DNA of 64,000 bases from Chryseobacterium jejuense (GTDB lineage: Bacteria; Bacteroidota; Bacteroidia; Flavobacteriales; Weeksellaceae), in the NCBI RefSeq assembly GCF_900100075.1, contig NZ_FNEG01000003.1, positions 399,978 to 463,977 on the forward strand. Reading direction: 5' to 3'. This document shows positions 46,877 to 56,616 of the stretch, piece by piece (the first letter of the stretch is position 1; every line of letters begins with the position of its first letter). The position numbers were made by a program, and so were the translations under genes. Below the pieces are notes generated by a model, which did no database searches, was not told the DNA's origin, and saw only the letters and a list, made by a program, of their open reading frames with translations.

Positions 46877-49800
46877 ATGAAAAATTGGACTTTTAGGCAA
46901 TGGAACACCGTTTTAGGATGGGTGATTTTCGTCATTGCGTTTTTCACGTACTTGTCCACAATAGAACCCAATTTCAGTTTTTGGGATTGTGGAGAGTACA
47001 TTTCTTCTGCAGTAAAACTTGAAGTAACGCACGCTCCCGGAGCTGCTTTATTCCAGATAGTGGGTGCCGTGGCAGCCATTTTTGCATTAGGGAAAGGCGA
47101 GAATTACTCCATCGTAATCAACGCGATGTCTGCATTGTTCAGCGCGCTGACTATTTTATTTTTGTTTTGGACAATCACTCATTTTGTGAGAAGATTGCTT
47201 AACAAAGATTTTGAAGAAATTACAAAACATCAGGAAATCTCTATTTTATTTGCCGGAGCGGTAGGAGCATTGTGCTTCACCTTCTCAGATACATTCTGGT
47301 TCTCAGCAGTAGAAGGAGAGGTTTACTCAATGGCTTCTATGTTTATCGCGCTTTTGGTCTGGTTGATTACGAAATGGGAAAATGAGTATCAGGCAGCGGA
47401 CAGTGAGAGGTGGATTATCCTTATTTTCTTCGTTTTAGGACTTTCTGTTGGGGTACACATGATGTGTATGCTGGCAACTCCTATGGTATGTCTTGTATAT
47501 TATGCAAGAAACTATAAGTTTACCTGGAAAAACTTTATCTGGGCTAACCTTATTACGTTGTTAATTCTAAGTTTGGTCTTCAAAATTATCTTCCCGTTAA
47601 TTATGACGATGTTCGGAAGACTGGAGATTTTCTTTGTAAACGGTCTTGGACTTCCTTTCCACTCAGGAACAATTGTAGCCTTTATTTTGATGGTGGCAAT
47701 CAGTTATTTCTTAATCAAATATGCCAGAAAAACAAAAAAGAATCTGTATCAGACGATTGCTTTATCGGCAGTATATATGATTATCGGGTTCTCTTGCTGG
47801 ATGGTAATTCCAATCAGAGCGAATGCAAATCCACCAATGAACCTTAACGATCCGGATACGGCAATTGGGATGTTGGATTATTATAACAGAGAACAATATG
47901 GTGACTGGCCAACGATCTACGGACAAAATTATACGGCTTTCCTTGACGCAAATGGGATTGAAAAGAATGAAGACGGAAGTTTTAAGACAAAGAAAACCGG
48001 AGAAATTTATGAAAAAGATGAGAAAACGAATAGCTACAGAAAGACGGGTGACCGATTCAATTATGTATTCAATAAATCTCAGGTAAGCTTAATGCCAAGA
48101 ATGTTTAATGAGGATAAGGACGTAATGTCTAATTATATTTCAATGTATGGAGCTCCTGATTTTACATTCAATTATGCGAATGAAGATGTGGCAGACAACC
48201 CTCAGGCTAAGCAAATTTTTGATGAACTGAGAGCTAAATATGATGATAAATCTATTACAGCTGCAGACTATTTAAAGGTAAAACCTTATAACCTTATTAA
48301 TGTTCAGAAGCCTTCGTTACTTCAGAATATGGATTATTTTATTTCTTTCCAGAATGGATACTACTTTGTAAGATATCTGTTATGGAACTATGTAGGAAGA
48401 CAGAATGACCTTGAAGGAAACATGGAAAGCACAAAAGGAAACTGGATTTCCGGAATCCCTTTTATTGATAATGTAAACGTAGGAAATCAGGATAAAATGC
48501 CTGCTAAATTCAAGAATGAAAGTACAGTAGCATTTTTCTTCCTTCCATTACTTTTAGGATTAATCGGGTTCTTTTTCCAATTGAACAGAGACTTCGGTAG
48601 ATTCTATGCTTTATTATCTTTATTCATTATTACAAGTGTTGGAATTGTATTCTATACAGGAGTAAAACCTTTTGAACCGAGAGAAAGAGATTATGCAATG
48701 GTAGGTTCATTCTATGCATTTGCAATCTGGATCGGATTGGGTGCAGGAGCTATTTTATGGTTTGTACAATCTAAGATCAAATCCAACGGTGCTAATATTG
48801 CGCTTGGAGTTGTATTGTTGGGAGTTCCTTTCATGATGGGATTCCAGAACTATAATGTTCATAACAGAAGCAACAGATATACAGCTTATGATTATGCATA
48901 TTCAGTATTAAAATCATTACCGAAGAATGATATTTTATTCGTGTACGGTGATAACGATACGTATCCGGTTTGGGCAATCCAGGAAACGGAAAGATTCAGA
49001 GACGATGTAAAAGTGGTTAACTTTACATTGGCTTCAACACCTTGGAACCTTGACCAAGTGAAAAGAAGAACTTACAATGCAATGGGACTTCCAAGTGAAT
49101 TAACTCACGATGATTACAGAGATGGAGTAAACGACCAGATCTATATGATGAAGAAGGAAGATTGGGAAGGCGTTTTCAATATGTTGAAAGAACAGGGAGT
49201 TCCGGATACAGAATTCAAAGATTTCAGAAAATACCTTACACAGGATTCTTTAACTCTGAAAGAGGCGATTAAGTTTATCAAATTCAAATCTCCTGAAAAA
49301 GATCAGTTATTGAAAATGTACTTCGGAGAAGAGAAATATGAAAAGTATAACATCCTTCCGGTAAACAAATTTATCCTTCCTGTAAATAAAGACAATGCTT
49401 TAAAAGCTGGAATTATCAATCAGGAAGATCTTTCGAAAGTAGCCAATCAGATTATGATTACTTACAAAGGAAATACCTTATATAAAAACAACCTGATCTT
49501 AATGGATTTATTGGCGAATTTCGATTGGAAGCGTCCAATTAACTTCTCTTCAGGAGGTATTTATGACAGTGAAAATATTTTCTACCTTAATGATTATCTT
49601 CAGTTTGACGGATTCAGCTACCGATTAATTCCAATCCAAACTTTACCATCAGCAGATGGAGATATGGGAAGAGTAGATGCTAACAATCTTTATAATGTGG
49701 TGAAAAACTTCAGATGGGGGAACTTTAAAGATCTAAGCGCTCACTTTGATGAAACAGCAACTTCAAACATTATCAGCTACAGAATGTCTGCAAGCAGAGC

Positions 49801-50362
49801 AGCTTCAGCATTGGCTTTAAAAGGACAGAAAGCAAAAGCATTAGAAATTCTGGATCTTGCAGCAAAAGAAATTCCTGCTGAAAAATACAATGATCCACGT
49901 TCATTAAGCTCAATTGTAACCGGATATATCATCGCAGGACAGGAGCAGAAAGGATTGCAGTTGGCAGAAGTACTTAAAAAAGGAATCTTTGATGAGTATG
50001 ATTATTACTTAAGTCTTTCTAAAGCGGATCAAAGCTATGTGAGAAGACAGATGAGAACAAAACCAATGGAATATTCTCTTGTCGTAGCAGCAGTTACAGA
50101 TGCTTATATGAAGATCGGACAAAAAGAAAAAGCATACGCTTATCTGGTAAAATCCATTGAACCGATTGATAAAAAATTCAATGCTTTTGTGAAAGAACTT
50201 CAGCAGATGGGCAAAGAAAAAGCAATGAAACAATCTGAAGATGTGCAAACGATCACACCATTCTACCAATATTTATTTGATGTAATGGAGCCTTTCGATT
50301 CAACTTATTCCAAGGAAAAAGAAAATCAGATTACTTCAGCGATTATCAAAGTAACACAATAA
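46877..50362 (+). CDS. DUF2723 membrane protein (GT-C-like)
   Basis: A 1161-residue protein. The N-terminal half contains about a dozen hydrophobic helices and the DUF2723 signature around the first loop (FFTYLSTIEPNFSFWDCGEY, about residues 20-39, with the acidic pair expected of GT-C enzymes; then APGAALFQIVGAVAAIF). Its middle carries the FEPRERDYAMVGSFYAF loop and more helices (to about 660). The C-terminal 450 residues are soluble and helical, ending with TPR-like pairs. Members in Bacteroidota are linked to protein O-mannosylation-type transfer, but the substrate here is unknown. A UUCG-loop terminator follows. Confidence 0.88.
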   Translation: MKNWTFRQWNTVLGWVIFVIAFFTYLSTIEPNFSFWDCGEYISSAVKLEVTHAPGAALFQIVGAVAAIFALGKGENYSIVINAMSALFSALTILFLFWTITHFVRRLLNKDFEEITKHQEISILFAGAVGALCFTFSDTFWFSAVEGEVYSMASMFIALLVWLITKWENEYQAADSERWIILIFFVLGLSVGVHMMCMLATPMVCLVYYARNYKFTWKNFIWANLITLLILSLVFKIIFPLIMTMFGRLEIFFVNGLGLPFHSGTIVAFILMVAISYFLIKYARKTKKNLYQTIALSAVYMIIGFSCWMVIPIRANANPPMNLNDPDTAIGMLDYYNREQYGDWPTIYGQNYTAFLDANGIEKNEDGSFKTKKTGEIYEKDEKTNSYRKTGDRFNYVFNKSQVSLMPRMFNEDKDVMSNYISMYGAPDFTFNYANEDVADNPQAKQIFDELRAKYDDKSITAADYLKVKPYNLINVQKPSLLQNMDYFISFQNGYYFVRYLLWNYVGRQNDLEGNMESTKGNWISGIPFIDNVNVGNQDKMPAKFKNESTVAFFFLPLLLGLIGFFFQLNRDFGRFYALLSLFIITSVGIVFYTGVKPFEPRERDYAMVGSFYAFAIWIGLGAGAILWFVQSKIKSNGANIALGVVLLGVPFMMGFQNYNVHNRSNRYTAYDYAYSVLKSLPKNDILFVYGDNDTYPVWAIQETERFRDDVKVVNFTLASTPWNLDQVKRRTYNAMGLPSELTHDDYRDGVNDQIYMMKKEDWEGVFNMLKEQGVPDTEFKDFRKYLTQDSLTLKEAIKFIKFKSPEKDQLLKMYFGEEKYEKYNILPVNKFILPVNKDNALKAGIINQEDLSKVANQIMITYKGNTLYKNNLILMDLLANFDWKRPINFSSGGIYDSENIFYLNDYLQFDGFSYRLIPIQTLPSADGDMGRVDANNLYNVVKNFRWGNFKDLSAHFDETATSNIISYRMSASRAASALALKGQKAKALEILDLAAKEIPAEKYNDPRSLSSIVTGYIIAGQEQKGLQLAEVLKKGIFDEYDYYLSLSKADQSYVRRQMRTKPMEYSLVVAAVTDAYMKIGQKEKAYAYLVKSIEPIDKKFNAFVKELQQMGKEKAMKQSEDVQTITPFYQYLFDVMEPFDSTYSKEKENQITSAIIKVTQ

Positions 50363-50371
50363 AACATTTTT

Positions 50372-50399
50372 AAAACGGAACTTCGGTTCCGTTTTTTTT
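50372..50399 (+). terminator. terminator with UUCG tetraloop
   Basis: AAAACGGAAC, loop TTCG, GTTCCGTTTT, then a T run: a textbook stable hairpin. Confidence 0.93.
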
Positions 50400-50403
50400 G
50401 TTA

Positions 50404-50434
50404 TTGGGAATCCTAAATTTTAAGATTATATTTG
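50404..50434 (+). promoter_or_regulatory. promoter of the 50453 gene
   Basis: TTG, 20 bp, then TATATTTG, 18 bp before the ATG. It starts just 5 bp after the preceding terminator. Confidence 0.82.
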
Positions 50435-50452
50435 TGGAACTAAAAAAGCATA

Positions 50453-51940
50453 ATGGCTGAAACACAGAATAGCAGGTTCCCAATCTATGCCGTAGTTGTT
50501 ACGGTAGTTTTTAAACTTCTTTTTTTATTGACGCATTACATTCAGGAAGATGCTTTCATCACCTGGAGAGTGGCCCAGAATTTATTGGACTACGGAGTAA
50601 TTGGTTTCAATGGAGATACTAAGATTTCTGCTTCTACCACTCATTTTTATGTTTTTGTGTCCTATATTTTCAACCTCATTTTTGGGAAAGAACATTTTAT
50701 AGAACCTCTTTTGATTTTTAATTCTATTCTGTTTACAATAGGAACATTATTTTTATCACATCTGGTTCTTAAAAATCCCTGGCATAAGGCTATTTTCATC
50801 TTTTTAATCGGAATTCTGCCACCAGCTATTAAGATTTCAATCCTTGGAATGGAGTATGGAATTTTGTTTTTCCTTGAAATGTCTCTGTTATATTATGGAT
50901 TCAACAAAGGAAAAAAATGGGTATTGACGCTTCTTCCGATCCTGATTATGTTTACAAGGATTGATACTGTTATCTTCCTTGGAGTAGTGTTTCTTGTTGA
51001 CTTTTTCTGGAACAGAAAAATCAGATGGAATTATATTTTTGGTGGAATTGTAGGTGTTTTATCAACGGTTGCCTTCAACTGGTTCTACTTTGGAGAAGTA
51101 GTGAACAACACCATTACAGCAAAAAAATTACTTTACGAACAACAATTTACTTTTGGAGAACATCTTGATTATTTTCTGATTAGCTTTGGAAATTTCTGGG
51201 GAATGCTGAAGGTTCCGGGAGCTTTTAATCCTATTACGGTTATTGTTCTTATTTTTGAACTGCTTTGCTTTATTTACCTTATCAGACAAAAAGACAAGAG
51301 AAATTATTTCCTGTGGATGATCTTTATTTTCGGATGGGTGAAGCAGATTATTTTTATCTCTCAAAAAAGCTTATTCGATTGGTATTACTGGGTACCACAG
51401 CTTCTGCTTTTTGTTCCGGTTCTTATTTTTGTATTGGAGCAGAAGGAGAGAAGAAACGTATGGTTATCATTACTTGTTGTATTTTATATTGTTCCGATGC
51501 TGGCTTTCCAAACCATTCATTCTATTGCAACCGGAAATGGAGAATGGAATTATAGAAGAACTATTGGTACATTCCTGAACAAGTATGAGAAAGATAAAAA
51601 TCAATGGATTTTATTGGAGCCTGCAGGTTACATACCTTATTTTTCAGGATTAAAAACCATTGATGAAGTTGGGTTGGTAGACAAACAGATTCAGGAAGAG
51701 ATTAAAAAAGATAAAACAAATTATTGGATAAACACGGTTAAAAACAGAAAACCTAAATATCTGCTTTCATATCAGAATTTATATGAAGATAAAAATGCAG
51801 CATATTATCAAGCCCATTATAAATTATTGAAGGAATTCAGGGTAAAAGATCATTTGAAAAGTGATAATAAAATATTGGAAAAGATCTACAATCTGAAGCC
51901 TTCCGGAACAGACTATAATCTATATATCCGAGTTGATTAA
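50453..51940 (+). CDS. GT-C-type membrane glycosyltransferase-like protein
   Basis: A 495-residue protein with about ten hydrophobic helices and a C-terminal soluble tail. The first periplasmic loop has YIQEDAFITWRVAQNLLDYG (about residues 29-48), like the (D/E)DA(F/Y)IxxR-x-A-xNL pattern of AftB/ArnT-type transferases that use polyprenyl-phosphate sugars. This suggests transfer of a sugar to an envelope acceptor. Donor and acceptor are unknown. It follows the DUF2723 gene but has its own promoter. Confidence 0.75.
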   Translation: MAETQNSRFPIYAVVVTVVFKLLFLLTHYIQEDAFITWRVAQNLLDYGVIGFNGDTKISASTTHFYVFVSYIFNLIFGKEHFIEPLLIFNSILFTIGTLFLSHLVLKNPWHKAIFIFLIGILPPAIKISILGMEYGILFFLEMSLLYYGFNKGKKWVLTLLPILIMFTRIDTVIFLGVVFLVDFFWNRKIRWNYIFGGIVGVLSTVAFNWFYFGEVVNNTITAKKLLYEQQFTFGEHLDYFLISFGNFWGMLKVPGAFNPITVIVLIFELLCFIYLIRQKDKRNYFLWMIFIFGWVKQIIFISQKSLFDWYYWVPQLLLFVPVLIFVLEQKERRNVWLSLLVVFYIVPMLAFQTIHSIATGNGEWNYRRTIGTFLNKYEKDKNQWILLEPAGYIPYFSGLKTIDEVGLVDKQIQEEIKKDKTNYWINTVKNRKPKYLLSYQNLYEDKNAAYYQAHYKLLKEFRVKDHLKSDNKILEKIYNLKPSGTDYNLYIRVD

Positions 51941-52017
51941 ATGATTTGGAAATCAAAAGATATAAGAGCATTAATTAAGAACCGAATATTTTCACTCTAA
52001 AACCTAATACCTAGCTT

Positions 52018-52545
52018 ATGAAATATTGTGCTTTTCTCCGCGGTGTCAATGTAAAAGGAACCAATATGAAAATGGCAGATGTCTGTCAGGTTTTCAAGGG
52101 TGTCGGAATGAAAGAGGTAGTTTCTATATTGGCTTCCGGAAATATTGTGTTTTCTTCTGAAAGAAGTGCTGATGAATTAAAAGTAATTCTGGAAAAAGCA
52201 ATGTCAGACCATTTTTCTTATGAAGCATTTCTGTTTATAAAATCTCATCAAGAAACAGAAACTTTCTGGAACAGCATTCCGTTTGAAAAGAATGAAGGCC
52301 TTCATATTTATGGTTTTGTTGGAATGTCGGGAGTGGAAAATGTTTTGATGGAAGAGTTTAAAAAAGCTGCTCAGGCTGAAAACGAAAAGGCGGAAATCGT
52401 TAATGATATATTTTATTGGCAGGTTCCCAAGGGAAATACATTAGATTCTAGCTTTGGAAAAGTTTTAGGCAAGAAAAGTTTGAAAGATCAAATGACCAGC
52501 AGAAATGTCAATACATTTGAAAAGATCTTGAAAAAGATGGAGTAG
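52018..52545 (+). CDS. DUF1697 protein
   Basis: A 175-residue cytoplasmic protein. It has the family start YCAFLRGVNVKGTNMKMADV (residues 3-22), the SILASGNIVFSS strand (about 37-48) and the C-terminal TSRNVNTFEKIL (about 160-171), all classic DUF1697. It folds as two ferredoxin-like halves; function is unknown. Long repeat-filled DNA follows. Confidence 0.92.
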   Translation: MKYCAFLRGVNVKGTNMKMADVCQVFKGVGMKEVVSILASGNIVFSSERSADELKVILEKAMSDHFSYEAFLFIKSHQETETFWNSIPFEKNEGLHIYGFVGMSGVENVLMEEFKKAAQAENEKAEIVNDIFYWQVPKGNTLDSSFGKVLGKKSLKDQMTSRNVNTFEKILKKME

Positions 52546-52613
52546 TATACCAAGGAATTTAAAAATAGATAGCAATAAATACATACAAATTCTGGATAAG
52601 GATAGTATAATTC

Positions 52614-53073
52614 AATAGGAACGGGCTTTAGCCCGTTTTCTTTTTTAATTACAATTCCATTGGCTTTAGCCAAAACCTAAAATATCTGTAAGCGGGTAGA
52701 GCGAAGCAATCTTATATGTTGGAAATCGCAAAGGCGCTAATTTTTTTGAATATCTTTTGTTTTTAAGGCGCAAGGATTTTATCTTCGATAAAATTGTAAT
52801 CTGCATATTTTCTGACAGACTTATTAGATAGACGAACAATTTTTATTTATACAACACAAACTATACTAATATTCATACAGATACCCATAAGCATCTGTGT
52901 AAATCAGTGAAATCTGTGGGAAATAAAAAAATCTTACGTATTTAATTGATAGCTTATCTGTTTTTATTCTATAGGAATCTAGTCTTAGATTTTAAAATCC
53001 AGAGTTTAGATTCTTTCAGAAATCGCAGATTATCTCCTTTTAGTCGATGAATATTATTTCGACATAGTCAATG
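52614..53073 (-). repeat. composite intergenic repeat, copy B
   Basis: Reverse-oriented counterpart of 29856-30271: 53004-53073 (70 bp, read as identical), 52892-52925 (one mismatch in 34), about 52760-52797 and about 52719-52738. The GGGCTTTAGCCC block (about 52614-52677) is at the expected outer end but lies in the same orientation as in copy A. Confidence 0.9.
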
Positions 53074-53190
53074 ATAAATACAGTGTTGAAGGATATGAGA
53101 GAATTTTAGCATTGAATTACTGGCTGAAATTTTAATTAAAACTTAATCCAAAAAATACATCTGCTTACAATATTCGTATTACCTTTCTCT

Positions 53191-53274
53191 ATCATCTATC
53201 ATCTATCATCTATCATCTATCATCTATCATCTATCATCTATCATCTATCATCTATCATCTATCATCTATCATCC
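53191..53274. repeat. heptanucleotide tandem repeat (ATCATCT)
   Basis: Eleven perfect ATCATCT units and a twelfth with T to C at the last base, 93 bp before kdsA. Such a run is prone to slippage. Confidence 0.95.
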
Positions 53275-53367
53275 ATTATCTCAAGCCCACCCCAAACTCT
53301 CTCCTCAAATAATTTCCAAGTCTGAAACTTTCTCAGTATTTTTACTGAACTTTTTAATTACAACAAA

Positions 53368-54177
53368 ATGATTCAGTATTTAGATAATATTCAGCACAAA
53401 GATTCAAAGAACTTTTTCCTTATTGCAGGACCTTGTATTATTGAAGGGGAAGATATGGCATTGAGAATTGCTGAAAAAGTAATCAATATTACAGACAAGT
53501 ATAATATTCCTTATATTTTTAAAGGAAGTTTCAAAAAGGCTAACAGAAGCCGTGTAGACTCTTTTACAACCATTGGAGAGGAAAAATCACTTGAAATTCT
53601 TAAGAAAGTAGGAGAGACATTCAACATTCCTACTACTACAGATATTCATGAAAATGAGCACGCTGCATTAGCTGCGCAATATGTGGATGTTCTTCAGATC
53701 CCTGCATTTTTGGTACGTCAGACAGACTTATTAGTTGCAGCTGCTAAAACAGGAAAATGTGTTTCCCTGAAAAAAGGACAGTTCCTTTCACCGGAATCTA
53801 TGAAATTTGCTGTTCAGAAAATTACAGATTCCAACAACCAGAAAGTAGCAATTATTGAAAGAGGAAACTCTTTCGGATATACAGACCTGATTGTAGACTA
53901 CAGAGGAATTCCTACGATGAGAGAATATGCGCCTGTAATTCTGGATGTTACACATTCATTACAACAGCCTAATCAAAGCTCTGGAGTAACAGGAGGAAGA
54001 CCGGATCTTATTGAAACCGTTGCTAAAGCAGGAATTGCAGTAGGAGCAGACGGAATTTTCATTGAAACTCACCCAACACCAGAAACAGCATTATCTGATG
54101 GTGCCAACATGTTAAGACTGGATTTATTAGAAGACTTACTACAAAAATTGACAAGAATTAGAGAATCGATTTTGTAA
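53368..54177 (+). CDS. kdsA: 3-deoxy-8-phosphooctulonate synthase
   Basis: A 269-residue enzyme that condenses phosphoenolpyruvate with arabinose-5-phosphate to Kdo-8-phosphate. Motifs: LIAGPCIIEGEDMALRIAE (about 18-36), FKGSFKKANRSRVDSF (about 51-66), PTTTDIHE, QIPAFLVRQTDLL (about 112-124), DVTHSLQQPNQSSG and the final GADGIFIETHPTPE. The length is normal. The start is the ATG at 53368. It works one step before KdsB (18976). The heptamer repeat is within its upstream region. Confidence 0.96.
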   Translation: MIQYLDNIQHKDSKNFFLIAGPCIIEGEDMALRIAEKVINITDKYNIPYIFKGSFKKANRSRVDSFTTIGEEKSLEILKKVGETFNIPTTTDIHENEHAALAAQYVDVLQIPAFLVRQTDLLVAAAKTGKCVSLKKGQFLSPESMKFAVQKITDSNNQKVAIIERGNSFGYTDLIVDYRGIPTMREYAPVILDVTHSLQQPNQSSGVTGGRPDLIETVAKAGIAVGADGIFIETHPTPETALSDGANMLRLDLLEDLLQKLTRIRESIL

Positions 54178-54194
54178 TTGTTAAAAAAACATTA

Positions 54195-54213
54195 ATTTTA
54201 GAAATTCTAAAAT
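54195..54213. promoter_or_regulatory. 19-bp perfect palindrome before the TonB receptor
   Basis: ATTTTAGAAATTCTAAAAT, arms of 9 bp around a single A, ending 7 bp before the TTG start. It could be an operator or a hairpin that covers the start region. Confidence 0.5.
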
Positions 54214-54220
54214 ATTTCTT

Positions 54221-56461
54221 TTGAAAAAACTAGTTTTACCGCTAAGCCTTATGGTCCCTATTCTGATTTTCTCCCAACAAAGAAAAAAGGATACGGCGAC
54301 CACTAGAGTGACCGATATAGAGGAAGTTGTGTTCCAGAAAAAAACAACAGGAAGAACCAATGACCTTACCAATGTAAAAATTTCTGCAAAAGAAGCGAAA
54401 GCAGTAGCTTCTATCAGTGGTGGAATTGAAGGGTTGATTAAAACGTTACCTTCTGTAAACTCCAATACTGAGCTATCTTCCCAGTATATGGTTCGTGGTG
54501 GAAACTATGACGAAAACCTTATCTACATCAATGATATTGAGATCTACAGACCTTTCCTGATCAGAAATTCTCAGCAGGAAGGGATGAGTATCATTAACCC
54601 TGATATGGTTTCATCAGTAAACTTCTCAGCAGGAGGGTTTGAAGCCAAATATGGTGATAAAATGTCTTCTGCTTTAAATATTTATTACCGTGAGCCTGAA
54701 AAATTTGAGGTTTCTGGTGAGGCAAGTTTAATCGGAGGGAGATTAACCACCGGTCTGGCTTCGAAGAATAAGAAGTTTACAGCATTATTTTCAGGAAGAT
54801 ATAGAAATACCAATCTTGTTCTTAACACCTTAAAAGAAGATACAGACTTTAATCCTACCTATTGGGATTTTCAGTCTTATTTGAATTATCACGTTAACGA
54901 TAAACTCTCCATGTCATTCATAGGATATTATTCCAAGAATGATTATGAGATGATTCCTAAGGGGAAAAGTGTAACTTTCGGAAGTCTTCAGCAGCCTATT
55001 ACGGTAAATATAGGGTATGCTGGTAAGGAAAATGACCAATATAAAAATATGATGGGTACATTTTCCATGAACTATAAGCCGGCTGATAAATGGAAATTTA
55101 CCTTGGATGCTTTTGCTTATCAGAACAGAGAAAGAGAATATTATACCATCCGTTCAGAATATGAATTACAGACATTTGATCCCATCACAAAAGATCCGGT
55201 TACCACGTTTGATTCAGGGGCTCAGACAGAACATGCCAGAAATGATCTGTTTGTAAGAACTTACGGAACTCAGTTCAGAGCAAAGTTTTCTCCCAATGTA
55301 AATACAGATTTTGAGGTTGGATTCAAATATGAAAAAGAAAATCTTAAAGATCTTACCAATGAATGGAAACTGGTAGACTCTTCTGGATACAGCCTTCCGA
55401 GACCAGAAGTGATTGATCCGAGATCAGGAACTACAACAGGGGATCTGAGAATGTTCTATTATATTGCAGGGAAAAATAATATTGAACCAACAAGATTATC
55501 CGCTTATGCTCAGTATTCCCAAAAATTCTACTGGGGCGCAAGTAAGGTGTTCTTAAATGCCGGAGTAAGAGTATCTAATTGGAGTTTTAATAAAGAAACA
55601 ATAGTCTCACCAAGAGTTCAGTTTGCGATAAAACCAGATTGGGATTCCGATATGTTGTTCAAACTTTCCGGAGGGATCTATTATCAATCTCCATTCTATA
55701 AGGAAATTAAAGACCTGGACGGAAACTTCAACCCGAATATCAAATCACAAAGATCTATCCAGGCAATTCTTGCTAATGACTATGAATTCTATATGTATGA
55801 CAGACCGTTTAAATTAACAACGGAACTTTATTACAAGAAAATGGATAACTTGATTCCGTATTATATGGATAATGTGAGAATTCGTTACTCAGGACAGAAT
55901 AATGCTAAAGGATATGCCTATGGAATTGACACCAGATTATTCGGTGAATTTGTTCCGGGAGTAGATTCTTGGCTGTCTGCGAGTTATGCAAGAGTGTATG
56001 AAAATATTGATGGAAGAGGAGATATTCCAAGACCAACGGATCAGAGATTCAGGGTGGCGATGTTCTATCAGGATTACATGCCGCAATTCCCATCTATGAG
56101 GGTAAACCTTACCTTGGTGTATGCGATGGGATTACCAACAGGATCTCCTGTAATGTTTAATGATAATGGGCAGCCGGATTTCAATTCAGCGTACAGTTAT
56201 CAGAAAACGTTGCCTGCTTACAAAAGAGTAGATATTGGATTAACGAAAGTATTTATTGATCCAAAGGATAAAAATAAAAAATCCGGTTTCTGGGGTAATT
56301 TCCAGGAATTATCTTTAGGAGTACAGGTTTTCAACGCATTTAATATTAATAATACAGTTGCCAACCAATGGATTACGGATTACAATACCAATTATATGTA
56401 TCCTGTTCCAGTACGTCTTACAGGACGTTTCTTCAATGTGAAGTTAGAATTTAAATTGTAA
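54221..56461 (+). CDS. TonB-dependent receptor
   Basis: A 746-residue outer-membrane protein. The start is TTG (54221); it opens a clean signal peptide (KKLVLPLSLMVPILIFSQ) and no ATG fits. The plug domain spans about 35-150 (TDIEEVVFQ as TonB-box-like segment; YMVRGGNYDENLIYINDIEI; GGFEAKYGDKMSSALNI) and a 22-strand-type barrel follows, ending in VKLEFKL with a hydrophobic last residue. The N-terminal carboxypeptidase-like domain common in this phylum is absent. There is no SusD partner. The substrate may be a metal chelate, and copper genes follow after a terminator, but this is only proximity. Confidence 0.9.
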   Translation: MKKLVLPLSLMVPILIFSQQRKKDTATTRVTDIEEVVFQKKTTGRTNDLTNVKISAKEAKAVASISGGIEGLIKTLPSVNSNTELSSQYMVRGGNYDENLIYINDIEIYRPFLIRNSQQEGMSIINPDMVSSVNFSAGGFEAKYGDKMSSALNIYYREPEKFEVSGEASLIGGRLTTGLASKNKKFTALFSGRYRNTNLVLNTLKEDTDFNPTYWDFQSYLNYHVNDKLSMSFIGYYSKNDYEMIPKGKSVTFGSLQQPITVNIGYAGKENDQYKNMMGTFSMNYKPADKWKFTLDAFAYQNREREYYTIRSEYELQTFDPITKDPVTTFDSGAQTEHARNDLFVRTYGTQFRAKFSPNVNTDFEVGFKYEKENLKDLTNEWKLVDSSGYSLPRPEVIDPRSGTTTGDLRMFYYIAGKNNIEPTRLSAYAQYSQKFYWGASKVFLNAGVRVSNWSFNKETIVSPRVQFAIKPDWDSDMLFKLSGGIYYQSPFYKEIKDLDGNFNPNIKSQRSIQAILANDYEFYMYDRPFKLTTELYYKKMDNLIPYYMDNVRIRYSGQNNAKGYAYGIDTRLFGEFVPGVDSWLSASYARVYENIDGRGDIPRPTDQRFRVAMFYQDYMPQFPSMRVNLTLVYAMGLPTGSPVMFNDNGQPDFNSAYSYQKTLPAYKRVDIGLTKVFIDPKDKNKKSGFWGNFQELSLGVQVFNAFNINNTVANQWITDYNTNYMYPVPVRLTGRFFNVKLEFKL

Positions 56462-56504
56462 AATCTGCTCAATCAGCATCGTCTGAGAGAGCGATAAAAA
56501 ATAA

Positions 56505-56538
56505 AAAATCCTCTGAATTATTTTTCAGAGGATTTTTT
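56505..56538 (+). terminator. terminator of the TonB receptor gene
   Basis: A 13-bp stem (AAAATCCTCTGAA / TTCAGAGGATTTT) with a 6-nt loop and a T run. Confidence 0.9.
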
Positions 56539-56600
56539 TATTTTCCTGAATTTTATAACAACATTACAAAATTTTATAACAACGGTTACCTGAATATTTT

Positions 56601-56608
56601 TAACTTTG
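56601..56608 (+). promoter_or_regulatory. -7 promoter box of the copper cluster
   Basis: TAACTTTG lies only 8 bp before the ATG at 56617, so the transcript would be nearly leaderless. A TTG element was not found. Confidence 0.5.
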
Positions 56609-56616
56609 TCTCAACA

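Noticed and set aside
53191..53274. CRISPR-like short repeats
   Set aside because: It is a pure heptamer run without spacers.
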